This document shows, piece after piece, positions 1 through 8,470 of a stretch of DNA of 64,000 bases. Position numbers and translations under genes: made by a program. Source of the stretch: 62-47 sp051954235 (GTDB lineage: Bacteria > Pseudomonadota > Alphaproteobacteria > Rhizobiales > Xanthobacteraceae); contig JBQCHY010000056.1 in the NCBI GenBank assembly GCA_051954235.1, forward strand, positions 62,001 to 126,000, read 5' to 3'. The number at the start of each line of letters is the position of its first letter. Position 1 is the first letter of the stretch. The notes under the pieces were generated by a model. The model was not told the origin of the DNA, did no database searches, and worked only from the letters and a program-made list of their open reading frames with translations.

Positions 1-1
1 A

Positions 2-406
2 GCGCCGGTGGATGTGGTCTTCAATCAGGCCTTCAACGTCGGCCAGACTGAGCACAACTATCGCATCAGCGATATCGCCAAGATCGTCGCCGATGTCGTG
101 CCGGGCTGCCGGCTCGAATACGCCCCTGATGCAAGCCCCGATACGCGGTCCTACCGGGTCAATTTCGACAAGATCGCGCGCATGCTGCCGGCCTTCAAGC
201 CACAATGGGATGCACGGCGCGGCGCCGAACAACTCTATAGCGCCTATCTCCGTACGAAGTTGACACTCGAGGAGTTCGAAGGTCCGCGCTACCAGCGCAT
301 CGGTCACATCCAGAAGCTGATTGCCGACGGCATCCTTGGCGACGATCTGAAACACCGCTCGGCCGTTCATTCCGAATCCATCCGCCAGTTCGCTGTCGGT
401 GGCTAG
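2..406 (+). CDS. NAD-dependent epimerase/dehydratase, C-terminal part (cut by window edge)
   Basis: The open frame runs in from the window edge, so only about the last 135 residues are visible and the Rossmann core with the catalytic Tyr/Lys lies outside. The visible part reads like the substrate-binding C-terminal lobe of an extended SDR sugar-nucleotide epimerase or dehydratase: an FNVGQ segment, then YRISDIAKIV, a stretch on the target sugar (DTRSYRVNFDKI) and a helical tail ending in a DGILGDD-type motif. Such enzymes act on UDP-, GDP- or dTDP-sugars in the cytoplasm. It sits 14 bp upstream of an RmlC-type epimerase on the same strand and belongs to the same polysaccharide operon. The GTG at position 8 is internal, not a real start. 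The exact sugar cannot be told. Confidence 0.75.
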   Translation, partial: APVDVVFNQAFNVGQTEHNYRISDIAKIVADVVPGCRLEYAPDASPDTRSYRVNFDKIARMLPAFKPQWDARRGAEQLYSAYLRTKLTLEEFEGPRYQRIGHIQKLIADGILGDDLKHRSAVHSESIRQFAVGG

Positions 407-420
407 ACCAGACACAAGCC

Positions 421-999
421 ATGATCTTTACCGAAACAAAGCTCAAGGGTGCGTTCATCATCGATCTCGACCGCAAGACGGACGAGCGAGGTTTCTTCGC
501 GCGCACCTTCTGCCAGCACGAATTCCGCGAGCATGGGCTTCGGTCCATGACCGCCCAAACCAATGTCGCCCTGAACACCAGGAAAGGCACGCTACGCGGC
601 ATGCACTTCCAGTATCCGCCGGCCGCCGAAACCAAGCTGGTGCGCTGCACGCGCGGCGCCCTGATCGATATTATCGTCGACCTGCGTCCCGAGAGCCCGA
701 CCTATCTCGATCACATCCGCGTCGAGCTCAACGAAGACAACATGAGAGCACTGTACGTGCCGGAACGCTTCGCCCACGGATTTCAGGCGCTCCGCGACAA
801 TACCGTGACGAGCTACCAGATGGGCGAATTCTATAAGCCGGACGCGGAAAGCGGATTTCGCTACGACGATCCACTGCTGGGACTGGCATGGCCGCTGCCG
901 GTGTCCGTGATGTCGCCGAAAGACCTGGCTTTGCGCTCGTTACGTGACATCGAAGACGACGTGAAATGCAGAATGTCGCGCGCATCGACGGCAGCATGA
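421..999 (+). CDS. dTDP-4-dehydrorhamnose 3,5-epimerase family protein (RmlC-type cupin)
   Basis: At 192 residues it has the usual RmlC length. Visible family features are the RGMHFQ motif with the catalytic-base His62, Lys73, FAHGF (His119), Tyr138 in MGEFY, and the GFRYDDPLLGLAWP block that matches the GIRWNDP-type C-terminal signature. The family epimerises C3 and/or C5 of 4-keto-6-deoxy sugar nucleotides. Here it is followed by a C-methyltransferase instead of rmlA/B/D, so the product need not be rhamnose; 3- or 5-epimerisation of another 4-keto sugar is as likely. The start is an ATG 14 bp after the upstream epimerase stop. The family is certain, the substrate is inferred. Confidence 0.88.
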   Translation: MIFTETKLKGAFIIDLDRKTDERGFFARTFCQHEFREHGLRSMTAQTNVALNTRKGTLRGMHFQYPPAAETKLVRCTRGALIDIIVDLRPESPTYLDHIRVELNEDNMRALYVPERFAHGFQALRDNTVTSYQMGEFYKPDAESGFRYDDPLLGLAWPLPVSVMSPKDLALRSLRDIEDDVKCRMSRASTAA

Positions 1000-1053
1000 C
1001 CAACATCATGGTCAGCCGGTGCCGGAAGATGCCGAACTGATCAGGGAGCAGCC

Positions 1054-2316
1054 ATGATTCTGAATTCGTTGCCGGTCCTCGCGGCTGCCTCCAAGTGCCG
1101 CCATTGCCGATCCGAACTGACGCTGACGCTGGTGGATCTCGGGCTGTCCCCGGTCGCCAATGACTATGTCGATCCGGAAAATGCCGGGAAAGCCGAACCG
1201 TTCTATCCGCTGAAGGCCTTGGTCTGCCGCAATTGCCGTCTGGTCCAGACCTCCGACATGCTGGCGGCCGACGATATCTTCCGCGCCGACTACGCTTACT
1301 TTTCCTCGCATTCGACGTCCTGGCTGACTCATGCCCGCACCTATGTCGAGGACATGATCACACGCTTCGGTCTCACCGAAGCATCACGCCATGTCGAAAT
1401 CGCCTCGAACGACGGCTACCTGCTGCAGTATTCGATGGCCAAAGGCATCCAGTGCCTGGGTATCGAACCCTGCAAAAGCGTCGCGCTCGCCGGCAAGGCG
1501 AAAGGCATCGACACCCGCATGCGGTTCTTCGGCGTGCAGTATGCGCACGAACTGGCCCGCGAGGGCTGGACTGCCGATCTGATCACGGCCAATAACGTGT
1601 TGGCACACGTGCCGGATATCAACGATTTCGTCGGCGGCGTAAAAATATTGCTCGCCCCGGAAGGCGTCGCGACCTTCGAGGTGCAGCATCTTCTCAAGCT
1701 GATGCAACTCCACCAATTCGACACTATCTATCACGAGCATTTTTCCTACCTGTCGCTGATCGCCGGACAGCGCATCTTCGCCAGCGCCGGCTTGCGCGTG
1801 TTCGATGTCGAATTGCCCAAGTCGCATGGTGGGTCCATCCGCTTTTTTGTCTGTCACGAACAGGCCAGTCACCCGCAAACCGCCCGGGTGGCGGAGCCGC
1901 TGGCGGCCGAGCGAGCCTATGGCCTTGATGGCGACGCCGCCTATGTCGCGTGGAATGAATCGGTGAAGGCGACCAAGCGCGATCTGCTTGATCTCCTGAT
2001 CGGCCTGAAGCGTAACGGCAAGAAGATCGTCGGCTACGGCGCGCCGGCCAAAGCCGCGACGCTCCTCAATTATTGCGGCATCGGGACTGACTTCATCGAG
2101 TTCACCGTGGATCGCGCGCCGTCAAAACAGGGACGCTATGTGCCCGGCGTACGGCTTCCCATCTTCCCTCCCGAAGCCATCCTCGAGGCGAAGCCCGATT
2201 TCGTGCTGATCTTCCCATGGAATCTGAAGAACGAAATCAAAGCGCAGATGAGCGAAATCAAGTCATGGGGCGGCCGGTTCATTGTGCCGGTGCCGAAGGC
2301 AACCATTGAAGATTAG
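1054..2316 (+). CDS. Zinc-binding class I SAM-dependent C-methyltransferase (sugar C-methyltransferase type)
   Basis: The 420-residue protein has the three-part architecture of sugar C-methyltransferases such as TylCIII/NovU: an N-terminal zinc-binding segment with two CxxC pairs (Cys15/Cys18 and Cys58/Cys61), a central Rossmann methyltransferase fold with a SAM-binding stretch HVEIASNDGYLLQ (about residues 113-125), and a C-terminal domain containing GYGAPAKAATLLNY. These enzymes add a methyl group to a carbon of a keto-sugar nucleotide, usually C3. Placed right after an RmlC-type epimerase, it suggests a branched-chain, C-methylated sugar in the surface polysaccharide. A GGGAGCAGCC stretch lies just before the ATG. 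Substrate is inferred from context. Confidence 0.85.
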   Translation: MILNSLPVLAAASKCRHCRSELTLTLVDLGLSPVANDYVDPENAGKAEPFYPLKALVCRNCRLVQTSDMLAADDIFRADYAYFSSHSTSWLTHARTYVEDMITRFGLTEASRHVEIASNDGYLLQYSMAKGIQCLGIEPCKSVALAGKAKGIDTRMRFFGVQYAHELAREGWTADLITANNVLAHVPDINDFVGGVKILLAPEGVATFEVQHLLKLMQLHQFDTIYHEHFSYLSLIAGQRIFASAGLRVFDVELPKSHGGSIRFFVCHEQASHPQTARVAEPLAAERAYGLDGDAAYVAWNESVKATKRDLLDLLIGLKRNGKKIVGYGAPAKAATLLNYCGIGTDFIEFTVDRAPSKQGRYVPGVRLPIFPPEAILEAKPDFVLIFPWNLKNEIKAQMSEIKSWGGRFIVPVPKATIED

Positions 2317-2382
2317 CCATTGTAGATAGAAACTCAGCCATCTGGGTTGCGAGCAATGCATTGAAAGGGCAGTCTCTTTAGA

Positions 2383-2402
2383 CCGGACGTTTTAAGGTCC
2401 GG
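2383..2402. other. Short inverted repeat between the C-methyltransferase and SDR genes
   Basis: CCGGAC, an 8-base AT-rich loop, then GTCCGG. The stem is only 6 bp and no T-run follows, so it is a weak terminator candidate; it may instead be a leader hairpin of the SDR gene. Function is unknown. Confidence 0.3.
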
Positions 2403-2431
2403 AATGTTGAAGGCAGGTTTTGTCGATTTTA

Positions 2432-3160
2432 ATGTCGAGATTCTTGGAGAACACAACAGCGCTGGTTACGGGTGCGAGTTCCGGCATCGGGCGCGCGACC
2501 GCGAAACTTCTCGCTCACTCCAAGGTAAAGGTCGCCTTGGTCGGGCGGCGCCAGTCCTTGCTTGAAGACCTCGCAGCGGAATGCGGCCCGCGCGTATCCG
2601 CTTATCCTTGCGATATGACGGATGACGCACAACTCAAAGAGCTTGCGGATCGGATACGCGTCGATCTTTCCAGGATCGATATCCTGGTCCATTCGTCGGG
2701 AATCATCAAACTGGGAACGACAGAGACATCGCCTGTCTCCGATTTCGACAGCCAGTATGCAGCCAACGTTCGGGCCCCCTACACCCTGACGCAGTTGCTG
2801 CTACCGCTTCTGCGCGAGGCATCCGGGCAAATTATTGTCGTGAATTCCTCGATCACCCGCGCGCACAATACGGCCGGCCGCGGCACCTACGCCGCGACCC
2901 AACACGCCGTCCACGCAATGACGAACGCTCTGCGCGATGAAGTCAATGAGTTCGGCGTGAGAGTGACGAGCATTTTTCCCGGCACCACCGCAACCCAACG
3001 ACAGATGGATCTTCACGCGATATCCGGCAGACGATACGATCCCGATCGTATGTTACAGCCGGAAGACGTCGCCGAAGCGGTGTTGTTCGCACTCACCATG
3101 GGCAGGACAGCAGAAGTTACCGATCTCTACCTACGTCCCATGCTCAAACCTCTACCCTGA
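2432..3160 (+). CDS. SDR family oxidoreductase with catalytic Lys replaced by Gln
   Basis: This is a 242-residue classical SDR: TGASSGIGR cofactor loop (residues 13-21), a DM pair at 61-62, Asn112, Ser140 in VVNSS, Tyr153, and the PG motif after the active site. The active-site tetrad is abnormal: the YxxxK motif reads YAATQ, so the catalytic Lys at 157 is Gln. The NNAG motif is also altered to HSSG. It may therefore be a weak or non-redox SDR, or act through another base. I chose the ATG at 2432, which begins MSRFLENTTALVTG; an in-frame TTG at 2420 sits too close to the AGGCAGG sequence to be used. It lies between the C-methyltransferase and an aminopeptidase-like gene, so a role in modified-sugar synthesis is likely but unproven. 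Confidence 0.85.
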   Translation: MSRFLENTTALVTGASSGIGRATAKLLAHSKVKVALVGRRQSLLEDLAAECGPRVSAYPCDMTDDAQLKELADRIRVDLSRIDILVHSSGIIKLGTTETSPVSDFDSQYAANVRAPYTLTQLLLPLLREASGQIIVVNSSITRAHNTAGRGTYAATQHAVHAMTNALRDEVNEFGVRVTSIFPGTTATQRQMDLHAISGRRYDPDRMLQPEDVAEAVLFALTMGRTAEVTDLYLRPMLKPLP

Positions 3161-3217
3161 AGGGCCGCCACCGGTCGCGATCGATCGATCGGAACGATCC
3201 GAAAAGGAAGGCATCCA

Positions 3218-4534
3218 GTGTCGAACAGGAAGCACCATGCCGACGCGGGCGAGGTTCCTCCAATTGACCTGCATGGGTTGGTGCAGGAGCTTTTCCCGAT
3301 CAATCGAAGCCTCACCGGCGCCGGCGTTCGCGAGACACTAGCGATCCTGGCGCGATACGTCGCGCTGAACATCAGGGAGATTCCGAGCGGTACAGCGGTG
3401 CTCGATTGGCACGTTCCACTGGAATGGAACATTCGCGGCGCAACCATCAAGACACTGGACGGCCGACGCATGGTCGATTTCGCGGACAACAATCTGCATG
3501 TCGTCGGCTACAGCAAGCCGTTTCATGGCGAGGTGAGCCACGCGGAACTAGCGCGGCATGTCCACACCCTGCCCGATCAGCCCGACCTCATTCCCTATCG
3601 CACCGGCTACTATGCCGACGACTGGGGGTTCTGCATGGCCGACAATCTCTGGCAAACCATGCAAGACGAAAGCTATGTCGTTGATATCGACAGCGACCTT
3701 TCGCCGGGGGCGCTCGCCTATGGGGAGTTTTGTCACCCAGGCGAAACATCCGATGAGATACTGATCACGGCCCACATCTGCCATCCGAGTCTTGCGAATG
3801 ACAACCTTTCCGGAATCGCCGTAGCCCTTGCATTGGCTATGCGGCAAACGCAGCTCAAGACACGATTGGGTTTACGCGTTCTGTTTCTGCCTGCGACGAT
3901 CGGCGCGATCTCGTGGCTCGCCCGCAACGAGGATCATCTCGGCAAAATTCGCCATGGATTGGTTCTGACCTGCATCGGCGATAACGGAGGCTTCCACTAC
4001 AAACAAAGCCGAAGCGGCGCACCCATCGACCATGCCGTCGCGCACGTACTGCGCCATTCCGGCCATCCGCACGAGATCATGGCCTTCGATCCCTACGGCT
4101 ACGACGAAAGACAATTCTGTTCGCCGGCGTTTGACTTGCCGGTGGGCTGCCTGATGCGCAGCGTTCACGGGACTTTCCCCGAATACCACACGTCGGCGGA
4201 CAATCTCGATTTCGTGAAACCCGAAGCACTCGATCAATCCTATGCGGTAACGGCAAGCTTGCTCGACCTGCTGGACGCGAACCGCACCTACATCCGGATC
4301 GATGGAAGGGGCGAACCCCAACTGGGGCGACGTGGTCTGTATCGCGCGATCGCCGGGCAGAAGGAAGCTGGCGGCGCTAGTCAGATGGACCTGTTGTGGG
4401 TCCTGAACCTGGCTGACGGCAAGCATAGCCTGCTGAAGATGGCGGATCGCGCCGGCGTCCCCTTTTTCCGCATCCAAAAGGCCGCGCGGCTCGCGCTGGA
4501 TGCCGACCTTATCAAAGAGATCGCTGGCAATTGA
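3218..4534 (+). CDS. DUF4910/DUF2172 aminopeptidase-like protein with C-terminal winged helix
   Basis: The 438-residue protein matches the aminopeptidase-like family found in polysaccharide loci. An N-terminal region (residues about 20-180) leads to an M28-like core with ITAHICHPSLANDNLSG (His186 and Asp195 likely metal ligands), LFLPATIGAISWL, DERQFCSPAFDLPVG around residue 300, and SVHGTFPEYHTSADNLDF with His324. The last 70 residues look like a winged helix. The start is a GTG at 3218 with AAAAGGAAG seven bases upstream. Metallopeptidase-type ligands appear present, but no member known to me has an assigned reaction; in these clusters an amide or ester on a sugar substituent is a plausible target. 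It converges with the flippase gene. Confidence 0.8.
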   Translation: MSNRKHHADAGEVPPIDLHGLVQELFPINRSLTGAGVRETLAILARYVALNIREIPSGTAVLDWHVPLEWNIRGATIKTLDGRRMVDFADNNLHVVGYSKPFHGEVSHAELARHVHTLPDQPDLIPYRTGYYADDWGFCMADNLWQTMQDESYVVDIDSDLSPGALAYGEFCHPGETSDEILITAHICHPSLANDNLSGIAVALALAMRQTQLKTRLGLRVLFLPATIGAISWLARNEDHLGKIRHGLVLTCIGDNGGFHYKQSRSGAPIDHAVAHVLRHSGHPHEIMAFDPYGYDERQFCSPAFDLPVGCLMRSVHGTFPEYHTSADNLDFVKPEALDQSYAVTASLLDLLDANRTYIRIDGRGEPQLGRRGLYRAIAGQKEAGGASQMDLLWVLNLADGKHSLLKMADRAGVPFFRIQKAARLALDADLIKEIAGN

Positions 4535-4588
4535 CAAGCCTGCTCCGGACAAAACTCCTGCAGCTGGAAACCAACGTCAACATTGGCC

Positions 4589-5878
4589 CTATCGCCTGCC
4601 TCTCGTGATATGCGTGCTCGCACTGCGAACGGGCTGAAACACAGCCGCATGCGGCACCGCTTTGGGAACGTTGTCGCGCGCGGTCTGCACGCCTCTTTGG
4701 AGCGTGTAGGCTAGAAACAGAAACACCGCTGCCTCGCTGGCGAGAACGCCAAACGCGGCCACATTCGGGCGCATGGTGGCATACGCGGCAGCGACGACCA
4801 GCAGATTTCCGAACGCGGCAATTGAAGCCAGTTTCAGCGCAAACCCATCGTGATGGCGATGGTGCAGATAGGCATTTCCCAATGCAAAATTAGTCGCCAA
4901 CAGCGGAAAGCCGAGCAGCATCCATCGCAGCGGCTCCGCCGCGCCGACATAGTTGGCCGAGAATACCAGCGTCAGAAAGAAGGGCGCGGTGATCGCGAAG
5001 AAGAGCGAGACAACCGACGAAGCGGCAAAACAGATGGCTCCCAACACGTACCAGCGCACGTGTTGGAAATGGCCGGCCGTTGCCAACCGGACCAGTTCTT
5101 GAGACAGAAACGCAAACGATCCAACGCCAGCATAGAACAACTTGTCGGCTTGCAGATAGAGGCCGACATGCGCCTGCGTGAACAGCACAACGACAAAAAG
5201 TCCGTTGGACCAATGCGAACCCAGCATGATCAATCTGATACTCAATGAGTCGAGCGACTCGCGAAAAATATCCCTATCGAGGTGAAATAGGGTTTTCAAC
5301 GACACGTAACGGAACAGGCGCTCGCTGACGAGAAGGACCGACCCCAGCCGTGATGCAACGAGAATACTCAGAATCACTACGAGCGTCGGCTGATACTTGA
5401 GAAAAATGATCGCAATGTAGATCGCAACCGCAAGCGACGAAAAGATTATCTCCGATATCGAGTACAGACGAAAGATGCTGGTGTTGGCCGCGACCAACCA
5501 CGGAGATCGCAATGAAAAGCCGACGATCAGAAGTATCCCGAGGATTGCCGGCAACGGCTGCCCGGAGGTCGGCATATACACGTATGCAACCGGAAGACAA
5601 AGCAGCATGATCAGAAAGCGTTGAGCATTGACTTTGTAGTAATAGGCCGCCTGATCCGCAGCTTTCGGTCTTTGAGCCAGATTGCGATAAGCCGGTCGCG
5701 AGTACCCGAGATCCGCCACCTGCGAAGCGAACATGCACACGGCGTGAATGCTGAGCAGAAGCACATTCTGACTATGATTGAGCGTTAGAGCCGCGGCCTT
5801 GAAGGCGACGAACAGCGACGCTGTGTTGGCGACGTAGAGCGCAAGCATTAAGAACAACCGGCTTGAAATGCTTGGCAT
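4589..5878 (-). CDS. Polysaccharide flippase-like multi-pass membrane protein (MOP/Wzx type)
   Basis: A 429-residue, very hydrophobic protein with roughly a dozen membrane segments spread over its length and a short basic C-terminal tail ending HITRGRR. It has the look of Wzx/RfbX flippases that move undecaprenyl-linked repeat units across the inner membrane; sequence motifs in this family are weak, so the call rests on topology and context. I placed the start at 5878 (MPSISSRLF) because GAAGGAAG lies seven bases upstream; a longer frame would begin at 5935 but adds a non-hydrophobic 19-residue extension. It is the only gene on the minus strand in the first 10 kb. It could also be another MATE-superfamily lipid-sugar exporter. 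Confidence 0.7.
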   Translation of the reverse strand: MPSISSRLFLMLALYVANTASLFVAFKAAALTLNHSQNVLLLSIHAVCMFASQVADLGYSRPAYRNLAQRPKAADQAAYYYKVNAQRFLIMLLCLPVAYVYMPTSGQPLPAILGILLIVGFSLRSPWLVAANTSIFRLYSISEIIFSSLAVAIYIAIIFLKYQPTLVVILSILVASRLGSVLLVSERLFRYVSLKTLFHLDRDIFRESLDSLSIRLIMLGSHWSNGLFVVVLFTQAHVGLYLQADKLFYAGVGSFAFLSQELVRLATAGHFQHVRWYVLGAICFAASSVVSLFFAITAPFFLTLVFSANYVGAAEPLRWMLLGFPLLATNFALGNAYLHHRHHDGFALKLASIAAFGNLLVVAAAYATMRPNVAAFGVLASEAAVFLFLAYTLQRGVQTARDNVPKAVPHAAVFQPVRSASTHITRGRR

Positions 5879-6516
5879 CTTCAAACTTCCTTCGCCGATA
5901 TCTGCCGTCAAGTTAGCGCGCGGCGCGCCTAACATGCAGCCTTACCGTTTTGCATAGGGACGCCTGCCAGGCCCGTCATCGAACGCCGGTTTTGCGCCTC
6001 GGTGGCGAAAGCAAATGACATCGCGTGGAACATCTGCTGATTGGGGCGATTGTGGACGATTTCGCCCATGCTGATCTCATGAGCGAGCTAACGCTTGGAT
6101 TGAATGCCGGAACGGCGTCTGCCACGGTTCAGGGCTCGAAAATCTCGAGCCCGTTCGACCTCTAACCTGCTCGCCGTCCCGGCTACGCCAAACTTGCGGC
6201 CAGTTCTACGCCGAGCCATCGGCCCGGTATTGACGAGGGTCAAGTTCGAACTGCGGATCCGGGAATGTCCAACTTGCAGTCGAACAGCGGTCATCATCTG
6301 GAATCGCATCCGTAAAATCGACCGGTTCATGGGCGCCTGTCCTGGCAATCCACTGACCGCCGACGACTTGACACTCATCAATATTCCATGGTGTTCCGGC
6401 CTTACCCTCCGACAATCCCCACGCCTTTGCGACCGACATCGGATTTCGACGGTCGCAAGCAGGAGGAAAAGTTGATCGGATCGTGACGTCAGCAAGACGT
6501 CCCAGGGAGACAGCCC
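5879..6516. other. Intergenic region between divergent genes, no convincing gene
   Basis: About 640 bp separate the start of the minus-strand flippase from the plus-strand methyltransferase. It must contain the promoters for both. Open frames exist on both strands (for example 6104-6475 plus and 6206-6439 minus), but neither has a good ribosome site or a recognisable domain, and they overlap each other. A decayed gene or a small unknown protein cannot be excluded. Confidence 0.5.
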
Positions 6517-7170
6517 ATGAGGCTTTGGTTCTATGCTCTCTCGCCCTTCATGAAGCGGTTTCGGATCTCTCGCGCGCGAAAAATCAAACGCATTTTCCCC
6601 GATATCGATGACCGTTCGATCGTCGATATCGGAGGCTCGCTTCACTACTGGCGGCACGTAAAGCCGGAGATCAAGCCCAAAGAGGTCATGATCTACAATA
6701 TCGCGCTAGACAATCAATTCGACGCCGCGAACGCCGGAGGGGCGCCGGGCAACATCCAGGCCAGCGTTTACGACGGCAAGCACATTCCCGCCAACGACAA
6801 GCAGATCGACGTTCTGATCTGCAATTCGGTGATAGAGCACGTGCCACCGGGCGAGCGGGTTGGCCTCGCTCGCGAAATCATGCGTGCCGCCAGAAATTAC
6901 GTGATCCAGACACCGGCAAAAATATTTCCCCTCGAGCCGCACTTCGTCATGCCGTTCCTGCATTGGCTGCCCCGGCGGATCGGGCGCACGGTCGTCAAAT
7001 TCTCACCGTTCGGGCTGGTCCATCGCGATCCGTCACTGACGCAAACCTTCTTCGATGAAGTCAATATCCTGTCCGCGAACGAATTCAGAACGCTGTTTCC
7101 CGAAGGCGAGTTCGTTGTCGAACGGTTTCTGTTCATTCCCAAGTCCTATCTGATTATCCATAAGGCTTGA
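6517..7170 (+). CDS. Class I SAM-dependent methyltransferase
   Basis: 217 residues. The SAM-binding motif I reads IVDIGGSLHYWRHV near residue 38, followed by an acidic-type second strand region, then the motif IV/post region DVLICNSVIEHVP typical of the Methyltransf_11 family. The C-terminal half is rich in aromatic and basic residues (FVMPFLHWLPRRIGRT) and may contact a membrane or lipid-linked acceptor. GGGAGA lies upstream of the ATG. It is followed 46 bp later by the Wzy-like gene, so an O-methylation of a sugar in the repeat unit, or chain capping, is plausible; the acceptor is not shown by the sequence. Confidence 0.8.
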   Translation: MRLWFYALSPFMKRFRISRARKIKRIFPDIDDRSIVDIGGSLHYWRHVKPEIKPKEVMIYNIALDNQFDAANAGGAPGNIQASVYDGKHIPANDKQIDVLICNSVIEHVPPGERVGLAREIMRAARNYVIQTPAKIFPLEPHFVMPFLHWLPRRIGRTVVKFSPFGLVHRDPSLTQTFFDEVNILSANEFRTLFPEGEFVVERFLFIPKSYLIIHKA

Positions 7171-7216
7171 GTCTTGATGCGGCAGCCGATGGCTGCCTTC
7201 ACGGTAGCAAGAACCG

Positions 7217-8470
7217 ATGTCATCCTTGACCCTCGATACAATTCAGCGGTCCAAAGCCACGGCGACCGCTCGCGAGAACGAGCACTTCTTCCCGGTGCTG
7301 TGCGGGTTTCTGGTGGTCCAGAGCTTGTTCACCTTCGTGTATCATCTGACCAACTCGACGGCGTTCTATGCGATCAGCAATGCGATTGCGATTACCCTCA
7401 TCGGCTATGCCCTGATCGCCCTATTCCGGTCGAGACGCGACAGTTCGGCGAGCACGACTTTTCTGTTGGTCGCCGTGATCGCAACGTTTCTGAACGTCCT
7501 TGCCAATATCGGACACACATCCTTTCCGGATGTGCTGAAATACCTGTCGCTCTACATTTTCTATGCCGCCGGTTGCCGTAATAAGACTCCGATAAAGCCG
7601 ATCGAACTGTATTCCCTCTATGCCCTGGCCGCCTTGCCCATTGTGTTCATGGCCTTCGGTACCAGCAGGATCTGGGAGGCCCAGGACGAACCTTTCGGTT
7701 ATCTTCCCAATGCGAATATCGCGGTCCTGCATTTCAGCGCATTGCTTTTCGCGGCATCGCCAGTTTTCGGCAATCGTGTCATTCTTCTGCAGCTTCTGAA
7801 CGCCGCATTCATGAACAAGATTGGCGCCATCGTCGCGACGGTGATCTCGATCTGCATGTGGGCCACCGTTCCGTTGCGACGCGAGTCGGTTCTCTCGGCT
7901 GCCGTCATCGTCACCCCCGTAATCATCATCGGCGCCGCCGCATATCAGTTCGGTGCCTTCAATCGCGCCATCACGGCATTCGATGGACTGGTTTTCGTTC
8001 TCAATATCGATCCGCGTTCCGTCGTTTCGATGTCGTACCAGAAGCTGGTCCTGCTCACGGGCTCGACCGATCTGTCGGGATTCTTCCGCCTGATCCATTG
8101 GACCAACATCTGGGATATCTATTCCAATGGCAGCATCGGGACCCTGATTTTCGGTTATGGGGCAGGACAAACCCCGGCGCTGACCTACGCCGAGATGGTT
8201 CCGCATAACGATTATCTTCGGATCCTCGTGGAGTATGGTCCGATCAATCTCGCGATATTCGCGTCTTTCCTCGTTTATATACGAGGCGCGCTGAAAACCC
8301 CTCCGGCAAGAGTCCTTTTCGTCGTTCTTTGCATATACTTCCTTTCGGAAAATCTGCTGGACAGCTTTACGTCCATGACGCTGTTCTTCGCTTATGCCGG
8401 ACGCATGACCGCATACGGCGCCATGGCATCAGCGAAACAGAGCATGACTCTCACCGGATCGCGAACATGA
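7217..8470 (+). CDS. O-antigen polymerase/ligase-like membrane protein (Wzy/WaaL type)
   Basis: A 417-residue integral membrane protein with about ten to eleven hydrophobic segments. A long soluble loop in the second half carries VPHNDYLRILVEYGPINLAIF, the characteristic PHN-D-YL-E-G block of the O-antigen ligase/polymerase superfamily, followed by a short helix pair. Such proteins polymerise lipid-linked repeat units or ligate polysaccharide to lipid A-core in the periplasm. Polymerase is favoured because glycosyltransferases and a flippase are next to it, but ligase is not excluded. Its stop overlaps the next glycosyltransferase start (ATGA), indicating translational coupling. The ribosome site is weak. 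Confidence 0.8.
   Translation: MSSLTLDTIQRSKATATARENEHFFPVLCGFLVVQSLFTFVYHLTNSTAFYAISNAIAITLIGYALIALFRSRRDSSASTTFLLVAVIATFLNVLANIGHTSFPDVLKYLSLYIFYAAGCRNKTPIKPIELYSLYALAALPIVFMAFGTSRIWEAQDEPFGYLPNANIAVLHFSALLFAASPVFGNRVILLQLLNAAFMNKIGAIVATVISICMWATVPLRRESVLSAAVIVTPVIIIGAAAYQFGAFNRAITAFDGLVFVLNIDPRSVVSMSYQKLVLLTGSTDLSGFFRLIHWTNIWDIYSNGSIGTLIFGYGAGQTPALTYAEMVPHNDYLRILVEYGPINLAIFASFLVYIRGALKTPPARVLFVVLCIYFLSENLLDSFTSMTLFFAYAGRMTAYGAMASAKQSMTLTGSRT

Noticed and set aside
6104..6475. Possible 123-codon gene in the 5879-6516 gap
   Set aside because: No ribosome site, no recognisable domain and Arg-rich composition typical of a chance frame; it overlaps an equally open minus-strand frame.
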